64,000 bases of DNA from an uncultured Muribaculaceae bacterium (GCA_910577465.1 CAJTMM010000002.1:24873-88872), one strand, 5' to 3'; shown: positions 18,404 to 27,893, counted from the stretch's first letter. Program-made: numbers and translations. Notes: generated by a model from the sequence alone, not told the origin.

Positions 18404-19174
18404 ATGGTGAGCTATAATTACGATGGTAGTTTCGACGGGTTGCTCACGGCGGTGTTTGATTCATATTCACGTCGGGAGCGGATAGATGTATTGAGCCGTG
18501 GTGTGATGCTGCAAACGAATTTGTTTTCCGATGATGCGTATTCCGTGATGACGGATGAGAATAAAGCTGTCAGGGTATGGAATGCGTTGGCGAAAAAACT
18601 GTCGAAAGGTGCCCTCGGGGCTATTGCTACGGCATACTTATGTACGGATGATGCCGGAGATGTGGTGGTGTACAGATTTGTGTGTCGTGTTATTGATTCA
18701 GAACAGAGTATAGAAAATGACTTCAGTGATGCGGATGTGGTGCAGCTGCTTAAAAATTGCCGCAGGGTTAGGGGAGAGGCTCATAGATTGTTGCAATTCG
18801 TACGGTTTCAAAAGGCTGCTGATGGTACATACTTTGCTATGGTGGAGCCGCTATATGATGTTTTGCCTATGGCGATAGGTCATTTTCGGGATCGCTTTTC
18901 CGACAGTCGGTTTGTGATTTATGACCGTGCCCGTGACTATGGATATTATTATGATGGGGCTGTAGCGCAGCGAATGACCATGAAATCGGACCGGTCGCAT
19001 ATGATAACCGGGCAATTGCCGGAGGATATGATGGATGGTGAGGAAAAATTGTTTCAGCAGCTGTGGCGCACATATTTCAAGTCGGTAGCCATTCAAGAAC
19101 GGTTGAACCCGCGTAAGCAGCGTAATGATATGCCTGTGAGATATTGGAAATATCTTACGGAAAAGCAATTGTGA
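18404..19174 (+). CDS. TIGR03915 family putative DNA repair protein
   Basis: A 256-residue protein. The frame is open from 18383, but the ATG at 18404, one base after the upstream stop codon, gives the family start Met-Val-Ser-Tyr-Asn-Tyr-Asp-Gly-Ser-Phe-Asp-Gly. Further landmarks are Arg-Phe-Gln-Lys-Ala near 135 and Phe-Ser-Asp-Ser-Arg-Phe-Val-Ile-Tyr-Asp near 166-180. The C-terminal half resembles the DUF4130 region that, in other genomes, is fused to a uracil-DNA-glycosylase-like domain; that glycosylase part is absent here. Partnership with the radical SAM protein is conserved, which points to a joint DNA-related job. The chemistry is unknown. Confidence 0.84.
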   Translation: MVSYNYDGSFDGLLTAVFDSYSRRERIDVLSRGVMLQTNLFSDDAYSVMTDENKAVRVWNALAKKLSKGALGAIATAYLCTDDAGDVVVYRFVCRVIDSEQSIENDFSDADVVQLLKNCRRVRGEAHRLLQFVRFQKAADGTYFAMVEPLYDVLPMAIGHFRDRFSDSRFVIYDRARDYGYYYDGAVAQRMTMKSDRSHMITGQLPEDMMDGEEKLFQQLWRTYFKSVAIQERLNPRKQRNDMPVRYWKYLTEKQL

Positions 19175-19188
19175 GTGCCGTAAATGAG

Positions 19189-19224
19189 AATCGGCGCATC
19201 TGCCATAATGGAGATACGCCGATT
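19189..19224. terminator. Bidirectional hairpin between the TIGR03915 and FadL-type genes
   Basis: An 8-bp perfect stem (19189-19196 with 19217-19224) is extended inward by 4 bp after one mismatch. It sits between two converging genes. There is no strong T run, so it is a moderate call. Confidence 0.55.
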
Positions 19225-19245
19225 AGGTTATGCGTTTCAGCCGGT

Positions 19246-20904
19246 TTAGAATTTAAAACCAATACTGAGTACGATATTGTTGTAATTTTCCTTTATGGAT
19301 GCATTGTAAGGAGTGGCACCGGCATATTCATTAGGAGTGAAGGCGTGGAATGAGCTTTTGCGTGATTTGTGTACGTAAGCTGCATCGGCGTAAAAGTTCT
19401 TGTAGCGATAGCCTACACCGCAAGTGATGTATTGGGTGCTGTTGTCCAACGAGTATGATGGGGTGGTCCCTGTATCGTAGGGGTTGGATGTGTACACCGG
19501 AAGTTCGTTGTTTTTAACTTCGGAGCCTGTGGGCGTCGATTCGTAAGCGTAGCCGGCTCGTAGGCTTACACTGTTGGTAAGACGATATTCAGCACCGACA
19601 CGAATTATGTTGGCTGCCTTGTAGTAGTCCTTTACGTCACCATTGATATCGGTGCAATTGTCGCCATTGTCAAATTTGGTTGATATGTTTTGATATGGGC
19701 GATATTCATAATCCAAACTTACGATAGCCTTGGAGCCAATGACACCGGCAGCGCTGACAATCATGCGCCAAGGAGTGCGGAGTTTCCAATTGTAAGCTTC
19801 GATAGGGGTCCCGGTATAGTTGGGAGCTGCCGGACCATCAGTATAACCGAATCCGTAGTCTACAATACCATCATTGTTTTGCGTGAGGTTATAATATGTA
19901 GGGGTGTGGATGGCGAAGCCCAAACGGAGTTCGTTGATGGGGCGCACAATTACACCTGCCTTGAAGTTGAATCCCGTACCGGAAATGTGTTTGCGGCTGT
20001 CAAGTCCGTAGCCGCCATTGCCGGTGGTGGTTCCATCGACAATTTTACCGTCTACAATATAATCTTTCAGAGTGGGATTGTCCATTTCATCCTGAGTTGC
20101 CTGACGTTGGGCAGGAATGATAGCTCCGTTCATGTCTTCGGTATAATAGGTGTATTGTTTGTAGTCGATATCGGTGATGCCGATTCCGATACCCCAATAA
20201 ACCACGTCTGAGAAATTACCGCCGAGGTTGATCTCGTATTCATCGACGTAACCTTTCTCTTCCACATCGAAGCTTGATATGCCTGTTGTCCCGGATTGCC
20301 ACATGCCGTTGTATTGGGTGGTATTGCCTACCGGATTGATAAGGAATGCATTATAAGAAAGTATGCTCATCCATGGAGCATGGTTGGCGTTCCAATAATT
20401 ATCGTCCGAGCCAACGAGTTCATTTGCAGAAAATTGCCATTTAGAAGCATCCCCCGCATAATAGTTGGATAGCGAGCCGTTCATGGTGGCGGTGCCGTGG
20501 TAGCGGCGATTGAATGATGCGGCACGATTATAAGAGAATCCCCAATTGAACGACTGCATCACGTCAGATCCGGTTTGGACGGTACCCACGTATCCGAAAT
20601 TGTTGGCGTATACTTTGGTCTGAGAATCTTTATTCATTGCCATTGGTGTGGTAGCCTTGGAGGATTGCATCTCTATGTCGAGAGTGAAGCCAATCTCACT
20701 TTTACGGTACACACCAATACCACCGGGGTTTTGGTTGAGTGTGGACAAATCGCCGCCAAGGGCTCCGAAAGCACCGCCCATTGACATGAAACGGGCTGTG
20801 CCCCTGAGGTCATAGCGTGACAACTGATATGCATCAATAGCGGTCTGAGACATGGCAAGTAGCGGAATCGCTACTAAAGTTGCCGATATTATTCGCTTGT
20901 TCAT
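19246..20904 (-). CDS. FadL/TodX-type outer-membrane transporter
   Basis: A 552-residue outer-membrane barrel. A signal peptide (about 1-19, ending Met-Ser-Gln) precedes the family's N-terminal plug region with Gly-Thr-Ala-Arg-Phe-Met-Ser-Met-Gly-Gly-Ala and Leu-Asn-Gln-Asn-Pro-Gly-Gly-Ile-Gly, which matches the Asn-Pro-Ala motif region of FadL. Many amphipathic strands follow and the protein ends in Gly-Phe-Lys-Phe. Members import hydrophobic compounds such as fatty acids; Bacteroidota copies are often labelled hemin receptors without proof. The ligand is not readable. Confidence 0.85.
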   Translation of the reverse strand: MNKRIISATLVAIPLLAMSQTAIDAYQLSRYDLRGTARFMSMGGAFGALGGDLSTLNQNPGGIGVYRKSEIGFTLDIEMQSSKATTPMAMNKDSQTKVYANNFGYVGTVQTGSDVMQSFNWGFSYNRAASFNRRYHGTATMNGSLSNYYAGDASKWQFSANELVGSDDNYWNANHAPWMSILSYNAFLINPVGNTTQYNGMWQSGTTGISSFDVEEKGYVDEYEINLGGNFSDVVYWGIGIGITDIDYKQYTYYTEDMNGAIIPAQRQATQDEMDNPTLKDYIVDGKIVDGTTTGNGGYGLDSRKHISGTGFNFKAGVIVRPINELRLGFAIHTPTYYNLTQNNDGIVDYGFGYTDGPAAPNYTGTPIEAYNWKLRTPWRMIVSAAGVIGSKAIVSLDYEYRPYQNISTKFDNGDNCTDINGDVKDYYKAANIIRVGAEYRLTNSVSLRAGYAYESTPTGSEVKNNELPVYTSNPYDTGTTPSYSLDNSTQYITCGVGYRYKNFYADAAYVHKSRKSSFHAFTPNEYAGATPYNASIKENYNNIVLSIGFKF

Positions 20905-20969
20905 CAGTGTATAAACTTTTTAAGTGTTAAAATACAAATTAAAAATATTGAGAAGGTAGCAGGTGTGAA

Positions 20970-21962
20970 TCAGTGACGACCACGACCTCCTCCGCCACCA
21001 CGCGAGCCGCCCATGCTTCCACCACGACTGCCACCGCCATAGCTACCTATGGAGCTGCCGCGAGAGTTGCCGCGATATCCGTTGTTGTAGTTGTAATTGT
21101 TGTTATTGCTATTATTGGACGGGCGTGAATAGGAGTTGTTGTTATTGCTAGAGTTGCCGCGACCGGGACGGTATCCGGAGCTATTGCCCGGACGGTATCC
21201 GCTGTTGGTGTTCCCGGGGCGATAAGAATTGCCCGGTCGAGTAGTGGTGCCGGGACGCATGTGACCTGTAGCTCCCGGCCGGTAACCGGGACGAACATTT
21301 CCGATGCTTCCGTTATGTATTGGTCTGTGGCTCCAGATAGGACGAGAGGGTGCCCATCCCCAAGAGGGTCCCCAACCCCATGACCAAGATGGACCCCAAG
21401 CCCATGAAGGACCCCAGCCCCAAGACCACGACGGTCCCCAAGCCCAAGAGTTGTAGTACCATGATGCCGGAGTGTAGCCCCAATACCAAGGTGAGTTGTA
21501 ATATCCGCCGTAATATGGATACCCCCAATACCCCGGGGTGGCTATTGTTATGTTGACATTGGCGGGTTCTGCATAATAGTATCGGGCAATCTCCTCATCG
21601 TTGGATTCTGTAACCACATCAGGATTATAGAACTTTTCTATCCGACGGGTGTATGCAAAATCGGCGTTACCGTTGCTTTCGCCTTTTACGGTATCGTTAG
21701 CGAATATGCCACGACGGTTGTATGTGTCTACATCGATGTCGGTTCCGGTTGCCGGCGCAATATAAGTATCGGCAGCCGGATAGTTGGTTACATCAGGTGC
21801 GGATGATTTCTTATTTTGCTTTTTTACGGTTGTCTGTTTCTTAGCCTTTGAGGGGTTGTAGTAGATATCGTCGTCGTCATATCCCTGTGCAGACATTACG
21901 CCGAAACTGCCAAAAAGCGTGGCAGCGATAAAGAGAGATGTAAGTCGTAATTTCATGTTCAA
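20970..21962 (-). CDS. Secreted Trp/Gly- and Arg-Pro-Gly-rich low-complexity protein
   Basis: A 330-residue exported protein that I cannot assign to a family. A signal peptide covers about 1-25 (the start may be the second Met, at 21956). A basic, Lys/Gln-rich stretch follows, then a segment with Tyr-Asp and Asp-Asp-Asp-Asp. Residues about 145-205 are imperfect repeats of Trp-Gly-Pro-Ser-Trp. Residues about 215-270 repeat Arg-Pro-Gly-Asn, followed by Asn/Ser runs and a Gly/Arg tail ending in Gly-Arg-Gly-Arg-His. The composition suggests a disordered, adhesive or matrix-like surface protein, but this is inference. It lies 65 bases upstream of the FadL-type gene on the same strand, with no terminator between them. 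Confidence 0.8.
   Translation of the reverse strand: MNMKLRLTSLFIAATLFGSFGVMSAQGYDDDDIYYNPSKAKKQTTVKKQNKKSSAPDVTNYPAADTYIAPATGTDIDVDTYNRRGIFANDTVKGESNGNADFAYTRRIEKFYNPDVVTESNDEEIARYYYAEPANVNITIATPGYWGYPYYGGYYNSPWYWGYTPASWYYNSWAWGPSWSWGWGPSWAWGPSWSWGWGPSWGWAPSRPIWSHRPIHNGSIGNVRPGYRPGATGHMRPGTTTRPGNSYRPGNTNSGYRPGNSSGYRPGRGNSSNNNNSYSRPSNNSNNNNYNYNNGYRGNSRGSSIGSYGGGSRGGSMGGSRGGGGGRGRH
21345..21480 (-). repeat. Degenerate tandem repeat coding Trp-Gly-Pro-Ser-Trp units
   Basis: Within the preceding gene the DNA repeats units like CCCCAAGCCCATGA and CCCCAAGACCACGA with small changes. The protein-level period is 5 to 8 residues. It is coding repeat, not a spacer array. Confidence 0.7.
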
Positions 21963-22140
21963 TTCAAATTAGGATAAGCACTGGTTAAACATTATGATTT
22001 GTATAATAGTGGTATTGCAGTATTTGACCGAAAACCATCGTTAAGGTTTAATGCTACTATACCATTTAAATACAAAAATACCAATTTAATTCGGATAATT
22101 GACGGATATCATCTTTTTTACGAGATATTAACAATGATTA

Positions 22141-22178
22141 CGCCGGTGAGCCGAGTATGATGAACCGACCCACCGGCG
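22141..22178 (-). terminator. Possible terminator after the DUF308 gene
   Basis: An 8-bp stem CGCCGGTG (22141-22148) with CACCGGCG (22171-22178) and a 22-base loop, just past the gene's stop on the minus strand. There is no good T run, so this is weak. Confidence 0.35.
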
Positions 22179-22201
22179 AGATATTGTGTTGAGATATTGT
22201 A

Positions 22202-22756
22202 TTATTCTCTTATTTCCGGACGCATGTCGTAACTGAGCATGGCAATGGTGAATCCCCAATATATGAATGCGAGTGAGGTGAGGAAGCTTGTCATAAGCAT
22301 ATCCTGTATCCATCCGGCTTCGATAAAGAAGAATCCTATGACCATAAGCAGAATGCCATTAATCAGATACAACCACCAGTAACGGCGTGAGCGTTGACCT
22401 ACGGCGCTGAATATGGCACTGATGCCCCAGAAGAGGAACACGATAGCAATGAAATAGGGGAATACGGCTTCGGATAGAACGACGCTGCGCACGAGCATGA
22501 ATCCGATGAACAGGTCTATGACTCCACCAACGAGCCACCAACCCCAACCGCGCGGTCGGTCGTTGCCTGCCGATACACATAGTTGTACAATGCCGGCAAG
22601 AACAAGCATCCATCCAAATATCTGTGAAGAAACGGCATATCCTGCCACAGGCCAAAGCCAATAGGCGAATCCACATAGAACCATCAGAATCCCTACTACG
22701 AGTACAATCCACCAATAACGGGATTTGCCCCAATAATTTAATTTGTTAGTTTTCAT
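22202..22756 (-). CDS. DUF308/HdeD-like membrane protein
   Basis: A 184-residue inner-membrane protein with about six transmembrane helices in three pairs, roughly at 16-36, 42-60, 72-92, 97-116, 126-146 and 152-174. Repeated Gly-Ile-Leu-Met-Val and Trp-Gly-Ile-Ser-Ala patterns are typical of the short repeat of DUF308/HdeD proteins. HdeD is linked to acid resistance in enterobacteria, but the function in Bacteroidota is unknown. It stands alone between two minus-strand and plus-strand genes. Confidence 0.78.
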   Translation of the reverse strand: MKTNKLNYWGKSRYWWIVLVVGILMVLCGFAYWLWPVAGYAVSSQIFGWMLVLAGIVQLCVSAGNDRPRGWGWWLVGGVIDLFIGFMLVRSVVLSEAVFPYFIAIVFLFWGISAIFSAVGQRSRRYWWLYLINGILLMVIGFFFIEAGWIQDMLMTSFLTSLAFIYWGFTIAMLSYDMRPEIRE

Positions 22757-22840
22757 AATGATATATATTAGTTAAAACATTATTCAATCGTTTAAATCTA
22801 TAACACGGGATTAACAAATTTTGTTGAACGGAAATGCTTA

Positions 22841-22873
22841 TTTGTATTGTGCGATTTCTTTTGTGTAACTTTG
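22841..22873 (+). promoter_or_regulatory. Promoter of mutS2
   Basis: TTTG (22841-22844), 21 bp, TAACTTTG (22866-22873): both boxes are perfect. The start codon lies 43 bases downstream. Confidence 0.8.
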
Positions 22874-22916
22874 TGGTCTTAAAACAATAGTAATCCGTAG
22901 AGCTACAACATATCCG

Positions 22917-25373
22917 ATGATATATCCTGAAAGTTTTGAGCGAAAAATCGGTTTTGTATCGGTCAGGGACAGTATTGCCCGTAATTGTGTGTCACCGCTT
23001 GGGGTGGCAATGATTGACGAGATGTCGTTCATGACCGATTTTCCCAGTATAGAGAATGAATTGCATGCCACTGCAGAGATGTTGGCAATCGTGTGCGGTG
23101 ATGAAGATGTGCCGTTGCAGAACGTGCATGATGTGACTGTACAATTGAAAAGCATCTCCGTACCCGGAACATTTTTGCCGGCTCCGGAACTTGTGGCTGT
23201 GCGAAAGTCTCTGTTTGCCATGGGTGAGGTGCGCGAGTTCTTTGTGGCTGCCGATGATGAGAACGAGCAGGTGCGCTACCCATATATGAGGTGTGTGGTG
23301 AAAGAGCTGTTCACATTCGGTGATTGTGTGTCGGCTATCGATCGTGTCATTGATAAATATGGCAATGTAAAAGATAGCGCATCGCCGGAGCTTGCAGAGA
23401 TACGCCGTCAGTTATTGTCCATGTCAGGCACCGTCAATGCGGCTATGCGCAGGGTTATGGCACGTTCGGTCAAGGATGGTATTTTGGAGCAGGATGCCGC
23501 ACCAACCATGCGCGACGGCCGGCTAGTGATACCGGTTGCCCCAATGAACAAACGCCGTATCAACGGTATTGTGCACGATGAATCGGCATCAGGTAAGACC
23601 GTATTCATTGAGCCGGCAGAAGTGGTGGAGGCCAACAATAGGATACGGGAGTTGCAGATGGAAGAGCGTCGTGAAATAACGCGCATCTTGATAGAGGTGG
23701 CATCGGTATTGCGCCCTCATGTTCATGATATGTTGGCGAGTTGCGAGATTCTCGGACGTGTCGATTTTATCCATGCCAAAGGTATGTATGCCCGGGATAT
23801 CGATGCTCATTTGCCATCTTTGAGCGACATGCCGGAGATGGAATGGTATCACGCATGCCATCCCGGGCTGCTTGCGTCATTGCAAAAGCAGAACAAGGAT
23901 ATAGTGCCGTTGGATATCACCTTGACTTCTAAAGACAGAATTCTCGTGATATCCGGCCCAAATGCAGGGGGGAAATCCGTGTGCCTGAAAACCGTGGGTA
24001 TAGTCCAATATATGCTTCAGTGCGGAGTATTGCCCCCGTTGTATGAAAATTCACACTGTGGTGTGTTCGGTGATATATTTGTGGATATAGGTGATGACCA
24101 ATCTCTGGAAGATGATTTGAGTACATATAGTTCGCATTTACGTAATATGCGCTTGTTTCTTCAGCGCGGCCGTAATGATTCGTTGCTGTTGATTGACGAG
24201 TTTGGCGGCGGTACAGAGCCGCAAATAGGTGGCGCGTTGGCGCAGGCCATTCTAAAGCAACTGAATGCTAAGGGTATGTGGGGTGTGATAACGACTCATT
24301 ACCAGAATCTGAAACATTTTGCGGAGGATACCCCGGGACTGATTAATGGTTCGATGTTGTATGACCGTCATCTGATGCAACCCTTATTCCGGCTTTCGAT
24401 TGGAAATCCGGGAAGTTCGTTTGCCGTAGAGATTGCCCGCAAGATAGGTTTGCCGCAAGAGATTATTGACGATGCCGAGGAAATCGTGGGCAGTGATTAC
24501 ATAAATATGGATAAGTATCTTCTAGATATAGCGCGCGACCGCAGGTATTGGGAGAATAAGCGAATGTCTATAAGGCAAAAAGAGAAAAAACTTGAACAGA
24601 CGCTTGAACGATACGAGGAGGATGCTGAAGAGTTGCGTATGCGACGGAAAGAGATATTGTTGGAAGCCAAAGATGAGGCGAAACGCATAATCGAAGGTTC
24701 AAATGCCGTCATAGAGCGCACTATTCACGAGATACGTCGGGCGCAGGCTGATAAAGAACGTACGCTTGAAGCAAGAAAGAAGCTCAATGAACAAAAACAA
24801 AATCTAGTGTCGGATAAGAAGAGTAAAAATGCAATTCTTGACAAAGCTCCGAAGCGTAGAAGAAAACAGGATTCCGGACCGGAAAAGTCACCTTCAAATG
24901 CTTCGCCTATCGTTGTAGGTGATACCGTGAAGTTGGACGGCGAGGGTCTCCCTGGAAAAGTGCTTGAGATTCAGGGTCGTAATGCCATAGTGGTATTCGG
25001 AATGCTTAAGACAACCGTGAAAACCGATCGACTTAAGAAAACCATGGCTAAAATAGACAGCGGTGCTAAGAAGGCGGCATCATTTGTGAGCGCTTCTACC
25101 TCCAATGATATGCGTGAGCGGCAGCTGAACTTCAAGCAGGATATCGATGTGCGCGGCATGAGAGTGGATGAGGCCTTGCAGGCGGTGACGTATTTCATTG
25201 ACGATGCGGTGCAGTTCAGCGCCGAGCGCGTCAGGATACTGCATGGCACAGGTACGGGGGCGTTGCGTCAGTCCATCAGGCAGTATCTCGATACGGTGAG
25301 GGGCGTCAGGTCGTATCGCGATGAACATGTGCAATTCGGTGGAGCCGGTATTACGGTCGTGGAGTTAGAATAA
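22917..25373 (+). CDS. mutS2: Endonuclease MutS2
   Basis: An 818-residue MutS-family ATPase with a C-terminal nuclease domain. The core domain precedes Walker A Gly-Pro-Asn-Ala-Gly-Gly-Lys-Ser at 347-354, and Asp-Glu-Phe-Gly-Gly-Gly-Thr marks Walker B. A long coiled coil covers about 530-640, rich in Glu, Arg and Lys. The Smr domain ends the protein with Asp-Ile-Asp-Val-Arg-Gly at 742-747 and Leu-His-Gly-Thr-Gly-Thr-Gly near 775-781. MutS2 limits recombination and in some bacteria rescues collided ribosomes. Its 3' end overlaps the convergent feoAB gene by 9 bases. Confidence 0.95.
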   Translation: MIYPESFERKIGFVSVRDSIARNCVSPLGVAMIDEMSFMTDFPSIENELHATAEMLAIVCGDEDVPLQNVHDVTVQLKSISVPGTFLPAPELVAVRKSLFAMGEVREFFVAADDENEQVRYPYMRCVVKELFTFGDCVSAIDRVIDKYGNVKDSASPELAEIRRQLLSMSGTVNAAMRRVMARSVKDGILEQDAAPTMRDGRLVIPVAPMNKRRINGIVHDESASGKTVFIEPAEVVEANNRIRELQMEERREITRILIEVASVLRPHVHDMLASCEILGRVDFIHAKGMYARDIDAHLPSLSDMPEMEWYHACHPGLLASLQKQNKDIVPLDITLTSKDRILVISGPNAGGKSVCLKTVGIVQYMLQCGVLPPLYENSHCGVFGDIFVDIGDDQSLEDDLSTYSSHLRNMRLFLQRGRNDSLLLIDEFGGGTEPQIGGALAQAILKQLNAKGMWGVITTHYQNLKHFAEDTPGLINGSMLYDRHLMQPLFRLSIGNPGSSFAVEIARKIGLPQEIIDDAEEIVGSDYINMDKYLLDIARDRRYWENKRMSIRQKEKKLEQTLERYEEDAEELRMRRKEILLEAKDEAKRIIEGSNAVIERTIHEIRRAQADKERTLEARKKLNEQKQNLVSDKKSKNAILDKAPKRRRKQDSGPEKSPSNASPIVVGDTVKLDGEGLPGKVLEIQGRNAIVVFGMLKTTVKTDRLKKTMAKIDSGAKKAASFVSASTSNDMRERQLNFKQDIDVRGMRVDEALQAVTYFIDDAVQFSAERVRILHGTGTGALRQSIRQYLDTVRGVRSYRDEHVQFGGAGITVVELE

Positions 25374-27767
25374 AAGGGCTATCTGATAGGCTCCAAATGC
25401 TACGAGCCACGCCACGACTGTATTGTAAATCACAGAGAATACACCGTATTGCCATTTTCCGGTTTCTTTCACTATGGCAACTATAGTAGCCGTGCATGGA
25501 CAGTACAATAGGATGAATATCATGAAGCTTATTGCCGCGGCGGCAGTAAAGTCCGGTTGTCCCGTAACGGGATTGGCGGTTGTTATTCGGGCAGAAAGTG
25601 AGGAATTGTCTATATCTTCATTTCCGGTGTAAAGAACGCCGAGTGTTGATACCACAATCTCTTTTGCCGGAACTCCTGCGAGTGCCGCCACAGATGCTCT
25701 CCAATGAAATCCGAGGGGTTCCATTATGGGATTGACAGCTTTACCCATCATCTCAAGGTAGGAATCGGAGGATGTGTCAATGCTTGAATCAGTAATGGAG
25801 TTTTCAATGGGCGCATGTGCGCTGGCACTATCAGAGTCGTGTCTGGGGAAATAATTAAGCGCCCATACCACCACGCTTGCAACGAGTATAATTCCGCCCA
25901 TTTTTTTAAGGTATTGTTCACCCTTTCCCCACATGTGGCGTAGTGAAGCCTTCAAAGTGGGTATGCGGTAGGGGGGCAGCTCCATTACGAACGGTGTCTC
26001 GTCGCGTTTGAAATAGAATTTCCGAAGTAATTTTGCGGTAGCCATAGCCACCAATATCCCTAAGACATATATCCCGAGGAATACCAGTGCAGCGTGCTTG
26101 GCGAAGAATGTGCCCACAAGCAGTACGTATATGGGTACACGTGCCGAGCATGACATAAACGGATTAATGAGTATCGTTATCATACGGCTGCTATGGCTTT
26201 CGATGCTTCTGCTCGACATTATAGCAGGTACGTTGCAACCGAACCCCATTATCAACGGAATGAACGATTTTCCGTGTAGCCCTATGCGGTGCATGAGTTT
26301 GTCCATGATGAATGCAGCGCGAGCCATGTATCCTGAATCTTCCATAAATGATATGCAGAAGTATAGTATCAGAATCTGAGGGAGAAATACAATAACTCCA
26401 CCTACGCCGCCTATAATGCCATCGGCAATCAAATCTTTCAAAGGTCCATCGGGCATATATTTCTGAACCATTGAACTTATCCATCCAACAATTCCCTCAA
26501 TCCAGTCCATAGGGTATGACCCTATTTCAAATGTTGCCCAGAAAACTACAAACATTATGGTGAGGAATATTGGGAATCCAAATAGTTTGTTAGTTACGAA
26601 AGCATCGATTATGCGGGTATTGTTGTTAGTGTCGCGTTCGCCCTTGACCAATGTTTCAGCAAGAGCACCTGCTATGAATCCATATTTTTCATTGGCTATA
26701 GCTGATGGGGTATCATCATTGCGGATTTGCTCGATATGCCGGGATTCCTCGTCGCGGGTCTGTATCAGTCGTTGTGCGTCGGGACTGTCGGAGATGAGTT
26801 GTTCGACTTCCTTATCGCGTTCGAGCAATTTTATAGCAAGATATCGAGGTGAAAAATGGCGTCCGACATATCCGTCGTTTTTGAGCATATCTTTTAGAAT
26901 GGTGACGCTACGCTCGATGTCGGCGCCAAGGTTGACGTGGACGTGACGCACGGAGTTGTGGCGGTCCTCATATACTGCAATGACTGTGTCGAATAGTTTG
27001 TCAATCCCTTGTCCGGAGCGTGATACGGTGGGAACTATCGGCACACCAATCATTTCTCCGAGAAGCTTATAATCAAGCTTGTCGCCTAAATGTTTGAGTT
27101 CGTCATACATATTAAGAGCTATGACCATGCTTCGGTCCATATCTATTAGCTCGGTTGTAAGGTAGAGGTTGCGCTCAAGGTTCGATGCCACAACGACGTT
27201 GATGATTACATCAGGGGTCTCATCCTTAAGGTATCGCCTTACGTACAGTTCCTCGGGAGAGTATGAGTCGAGCGAGTATGTGCCGGGGAGATCCACGATA
27301 TTGAATGTATAGCCATTGTGGTTGAATATGCCTTTTTTTGCATCGACGGTGACGCCGCTGTAGTTTCCGACGTGTTCGTGGGCACCGGATGCGATATTAA
27401 ACAGAGATGTTTTGCCGCAATTGGGATTGCCGATTAATGCTACATTTATAGTTTTACGGTGAGTATTATATTCTGTTGCTGCGTCGCGTATTTCATGGAG
27501 GGTATTGGTATGACTTGTTGAATCGGAATGGTGGTTTTGAGGCTGCATCGGTAAAACCTCGATTAGGTGCGCTTCTGAACGACGAAGAGAGACTTCGTAA
27601 TCCATAATGCTGTATTTTATAGGGTCGCGTAGCGGGGCGTGAAGCAGTACATCAACCTCGCGTCCCTTTACGAATCCCATCTCAAGCAGCCGTTTGCGAA
27701 ACGCTCCGTGCCCCAATATCTTTACTATAATGGCCTTTTCGCCGGTTGTAAGTTCATCAAGTCTCAT
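25365..27767 (-). CDS. feoB: FeoA-FeoB fusion, ferrous iron transporter
   Basis: An 800-residue fusion. Residues 1 to about 73 are a FeoA-type SH3-like domain (Glu-Met-Gly-Phe-Val-Lys-Gly-Arg-Glu-Val). After a short linker the FeoB G domain begins, with G1 Gly-Asn-Pro-Asn-Cys-Gly-Lys-Thr at 113-120, a Val-Gly-Asn-Tyr-Ser-Gly-Val-Thr switch and Asp-Leu-Pro-Gly-Thr G3. A helical insertion domain and an inner-membrane permease part with two gates follow, including Ser-Cys-Ser-Ala-Arg-Val-Pro in the first. It imports Fe(II), important in anoxic settings. The fusion is common in Bacteroidales. Confidence 0.95.
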   Translation of the reverse strand: MRLDELTTGEKAIIVKILGHGAFRKRLLEMGFVKGREVDVLLHAPLRDPIKYSIMDYEVSLRRSEAHLIEVLPMQPQNHHSDSTSHTNTLHEIRDAATEYNTHRKTINVALIGNPNCGKTSLFNIASGAHEHVGNYSGVTVDAKKGIFNHNGYTFNIVDLPGTYSLDSYSPEELYVRRYLKDETPDVIINVVVASNLERNLYLTTELIDMDRSMVIALNMYDELKHLGDKLDYKLLGEMIGVPIVPTVSRSGQGIDKLFDTVIAVYEDRHNSVRHVHVNLGADIERSVTILKDMLKNDGYVGRHFSPRYLAIKLLERDKEVEQLISDSPDAQRLIQTRDEESRHIEQIRNDDTPSAIANEKYGFIAGALAETLVKGERDTNNNTRIIDAFVTNKLFGFPIFLTIMFVVFWATFEIGSYPMDWIEGIVGWISSMVQKYMPDGPLKDLIADGIIGGVGGVIVFLPQILILYFCISFMEDSGYMARAAFIMDKLMHRIGLHGKSFIPLIMGFGCNVPAIMSSRSIESHSSRMITILINPFMSCSARVPIYVLLVGTFFAKHAALVFLGIYVLGILVAMATAKLLRKFYFKRDETPFVMELPPYRIPTLKASLRHMWGKGEQYLKKMGGIILVASVVVWALNYFPRHDSDSASAHAPIENSITDSSIDTSSDSYLEMMGKAVNPIMEPLGFHWRASVAALAGVPAKEIVVSTLGVLYTGNEDIDNSSLSARITTANPVTGQPDFTAAAAISFMIFILLYCPCTATIVAIVKETGKWQYGVFSVIYNTVVAWLVAFGAYQIALLF

Positions 27768-27787
27768 ACTCTTGTTTTTTCACGAGA

Positions 27788-27818
27788 CAAAGTTCAGAAA
27801 TTTCGCATTAAAAACAAA
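27788..27818 (-). promoter_or_regulatory. Promoter of feoAB
   Basis: On the minus strand TTTG (27818-27815), 19 bp, GAACTTTG (27795-27788). The -33 box is perfect and the -7 box differs only at its first base. The start codon is 20 bases away. No Fur-type operator stands out. Confidence 0.6.
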
Positions 27819-27893
27819 GGTTTATTTAGAATTAATTTAAATAAAAAGCTTTGTGGATGAGGAGATGGTTGTAGGGCTACCTATCTAAATTTG

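Noticed and set aside
21047..21528. Repeat-rich stretch as a possible CRISPR or satellite
   Set aside because: Repeats are irregular, in frame and coding for Trp-Gly-Pro-Ser and Arg-Pro-Gly units; there are no unique spacers of constant size.
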